From contig NZ_CP045915.1 of NCBI RefSeq assembly GCF_009650095.1, positions 3,100,001-3,164,000 of the forward strand: a stretch of DNA of 64,000 nt. Reading direction: 5' to 3'. The position numbers were made by a program, and so were the translations under genes. This DNA comes from Gracilibacillus salitolerans. GTDB taxonomy: Bacteria > Bacillota > Bacilli > Bacillales > Amphibacillaceae. Of the stretch, positions 63,045-64,000 are shown piece by piece (the stretch's first letter is position 1; every line of letters starts with the position of its first letter). The notes under the pieces are model-generated. The model had not been told where the DNA came from. It searched no databases and worked only from the letters and a program-made list of their open reading frames with translations.

Positions 63045-64000
63045 TTAGAGTAAATCTTCCATTTCCTCTTCTTGTTTATCTTTTGCTTGAATTTCAATGG
63101 TTTCAATTGATGACAATATTTCTTGTATATCTTGGTCAAACGTTATATTCGCTTCAAATTGCTCTACCTTTTCCAATTTTGGTTTTGTTTTTGGCTGTTT
63201 CGGTACAAAAACCGTACAACAATCTTCAAACGGCCGAATAGAAATATCATACATATCAATATCTTCTGAAATTCTTATGATCTCGTCTTTGTCCATCGTA
63301 ACTAACGGTCTGATAACCGGATAATTTGTTACGGCATTAATGGCATGCATGCTTTCCATTGTCTGACTCGCTACCTGACCGAGACTTTCACCCGTAACAA
63401 TTGATAAAATGCCTTCTTGTTTTGCAACCTCTTCACTGATACGCATCATCATTCTTCTCATCACTGTCATCGAATAACCATGCGGGATTTCGCGGTGAAT
63501 TTTCTGTTGCAATGCGGTAAAAGGTACAATATGCACTTTTATGGAATGACCGTAGAAAGACAGTTTTTCCGCTAAATCTAATACCTTCTCTTTTGCTCTT
63601 TCACTTGTGTATGGTGGTGAATGAAAGTGGATAGCTTCCAATTGAACCCCACGTTTCATTGTTAAATAACCTGCCACAGGACTATCAATACCTCCAGATA
63701 AAAGAAGTAGTGATTTTCCGGAAGACCCTACTGGCAGACCGGTAGCTCCTGGAACTTTTTTAGATGTTAAATAGGTTGCCTCAGAACGAATGTCAACAGT
63801 AATTTCCAAATCCGGCTGATGGACATCTACTGTGATATTTTCAGTATTTGCTAATAAATAGCCACCCAGAACATGATTAAATTCTTGTGATCCAATAGGA
63901 AACTCTTTATTGGAGCGCTTAGTTGATATTTTAAATGTTCTGACATTCTCTGTTTCCGTTATGAGTTTAAGTGCTTGCTCTTTAATCGCCGTTTCGTCAT
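63045..64000 (-). CDS. thiI: tRNA 4-thiouridylation / thiazole protein ThiI, 5' part outside window
   Basis: ThiI activates tRNA U8 for thiolation and delivers sulfur for thiazole synthesis. The frame is open to the right edge: upstream of 63809 it continues as KEQALKLITETENVRTFKIS and SNKEFPIGSQEFNHVLGGYL, the THUMP/ferredoxin-like domain. The PP-loop is LLSGGIDSPVAGY, followed by GESLGQVASQT and ISIRPFEDCCTVF with the conserved Cys. At least 318 of about 400 residues are in the window. The start lies beyond position 64000. Confidence 0.94.
   Translation of the reverse strand, partial: DETAIKEQALKLITETENVRTFKISTKRSNKEFPIGSQEFNHVLGGYLLANTENITVDVHQPDLEITVDIRSEATYLTSKKVPGATGLPVGSSGKSLLLLSGGIDSPVAGYLTMKRGVQLEAIHFHSPPYTSERAKEKVLDLAEKLSFYGHSIKVHIVPFTALQQKIHREIPHGYSMTVMRRMMMRISEEVAKQEGILSIVTGESLGQVASQTMESMHAINAVTNYPVIRPLVTMDKDEIIRISEDIDMYDISIRPFEDCCTVFVPKQPKTKPKLEKVEQFEANITFDQDIQEILSSIETIEIQAKDKQEEEMEDLL

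Overview
The window is a low-GC chromosomal segment from an endospore-forming member of the Bacillaceae, probably a halotolerant genus such as Gracilibacillus, Oceanobacillus or Virgibacillus (inferred from protein character and gene order; no 16S is present). Much of the backbone follows the Bacillus subtilis thrS-to-thiI region: ytxC-dnaI-dnaB-nrdR, speD, coaE-ytaF-mutM-polA, phoPR, citZ-icd, ytwI/ytvI/fxsA, pyk-pfkA-accA-accD, dnaE, ytrHI, nrnA, ytpI, ytoI, ytkL/ytkK, ackA-ytxK, ytfJI, nadK, ytcJ, sspA and thiI. Sporulation genes are frequent (ytxC, ytaF, ytvI, ytrH, ytrI, ytfJ, sspA), and a textbook sigma-G promoter precedes sspA.

Layout. 1-14.8 kb: replication, repair and stress genes, nearly all on the minus strand, with a T-box-like leader running off the left edge, a long structured speD leader, and hflKC inserted between polA and phoPR. 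15-26.6 kb: an accessory island between phoP and icd, where B. subtilis carries mdh. It holds short unrelated genes on the minus strand (VanZ, NUDIX, DHFR, CBO0543-like and YesK-like membrane proteins, unknown lipoprotein-like pairs), several gene fragments, and two identical IS110-family insertions. A recurring intergenic motif of the type CCCGTTAG / CTGCCAGTTAGTTTAAGT separates the genes, so the island looks like a cassette array. 26.6-46 kb: central carbon metabolism (citZ-icd, pyk-pfkA, accDA), dnaE and small sporulation genes. 46-50.2 kb: a five-gene PspA envelope-stress operon that ends in a membrane-anchored aminopropyltransferase-like protein. 50.3-55 kb: a second, smaller accessory patch (APH-like kinase, methyltransferase, frameshifted HAD phosphatase). 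55-64 kb: ackA to thiI, interrupted by an IS3-family element that landed in the terminator between nadK and ytcJ.

The most notable signal is in the IS110 elements. The 250 bp upstream of each transposase contains two similarly built loops, each with a GGGA...TCCC hairpin in its middle. The sequences flanking these hairpins match the insertion target and the element's own ends, as expected for a bridge RNA. Joining the two element ends would also create a promoter (TTGACA, 17 bp, TAATAT). The island motif is the inferred target of this RNA. Other items are a 21-bp-period repeat array inside one of several MITE-like intergenic elements, and single-base homopolymer frameshifts confined to accessory genes.
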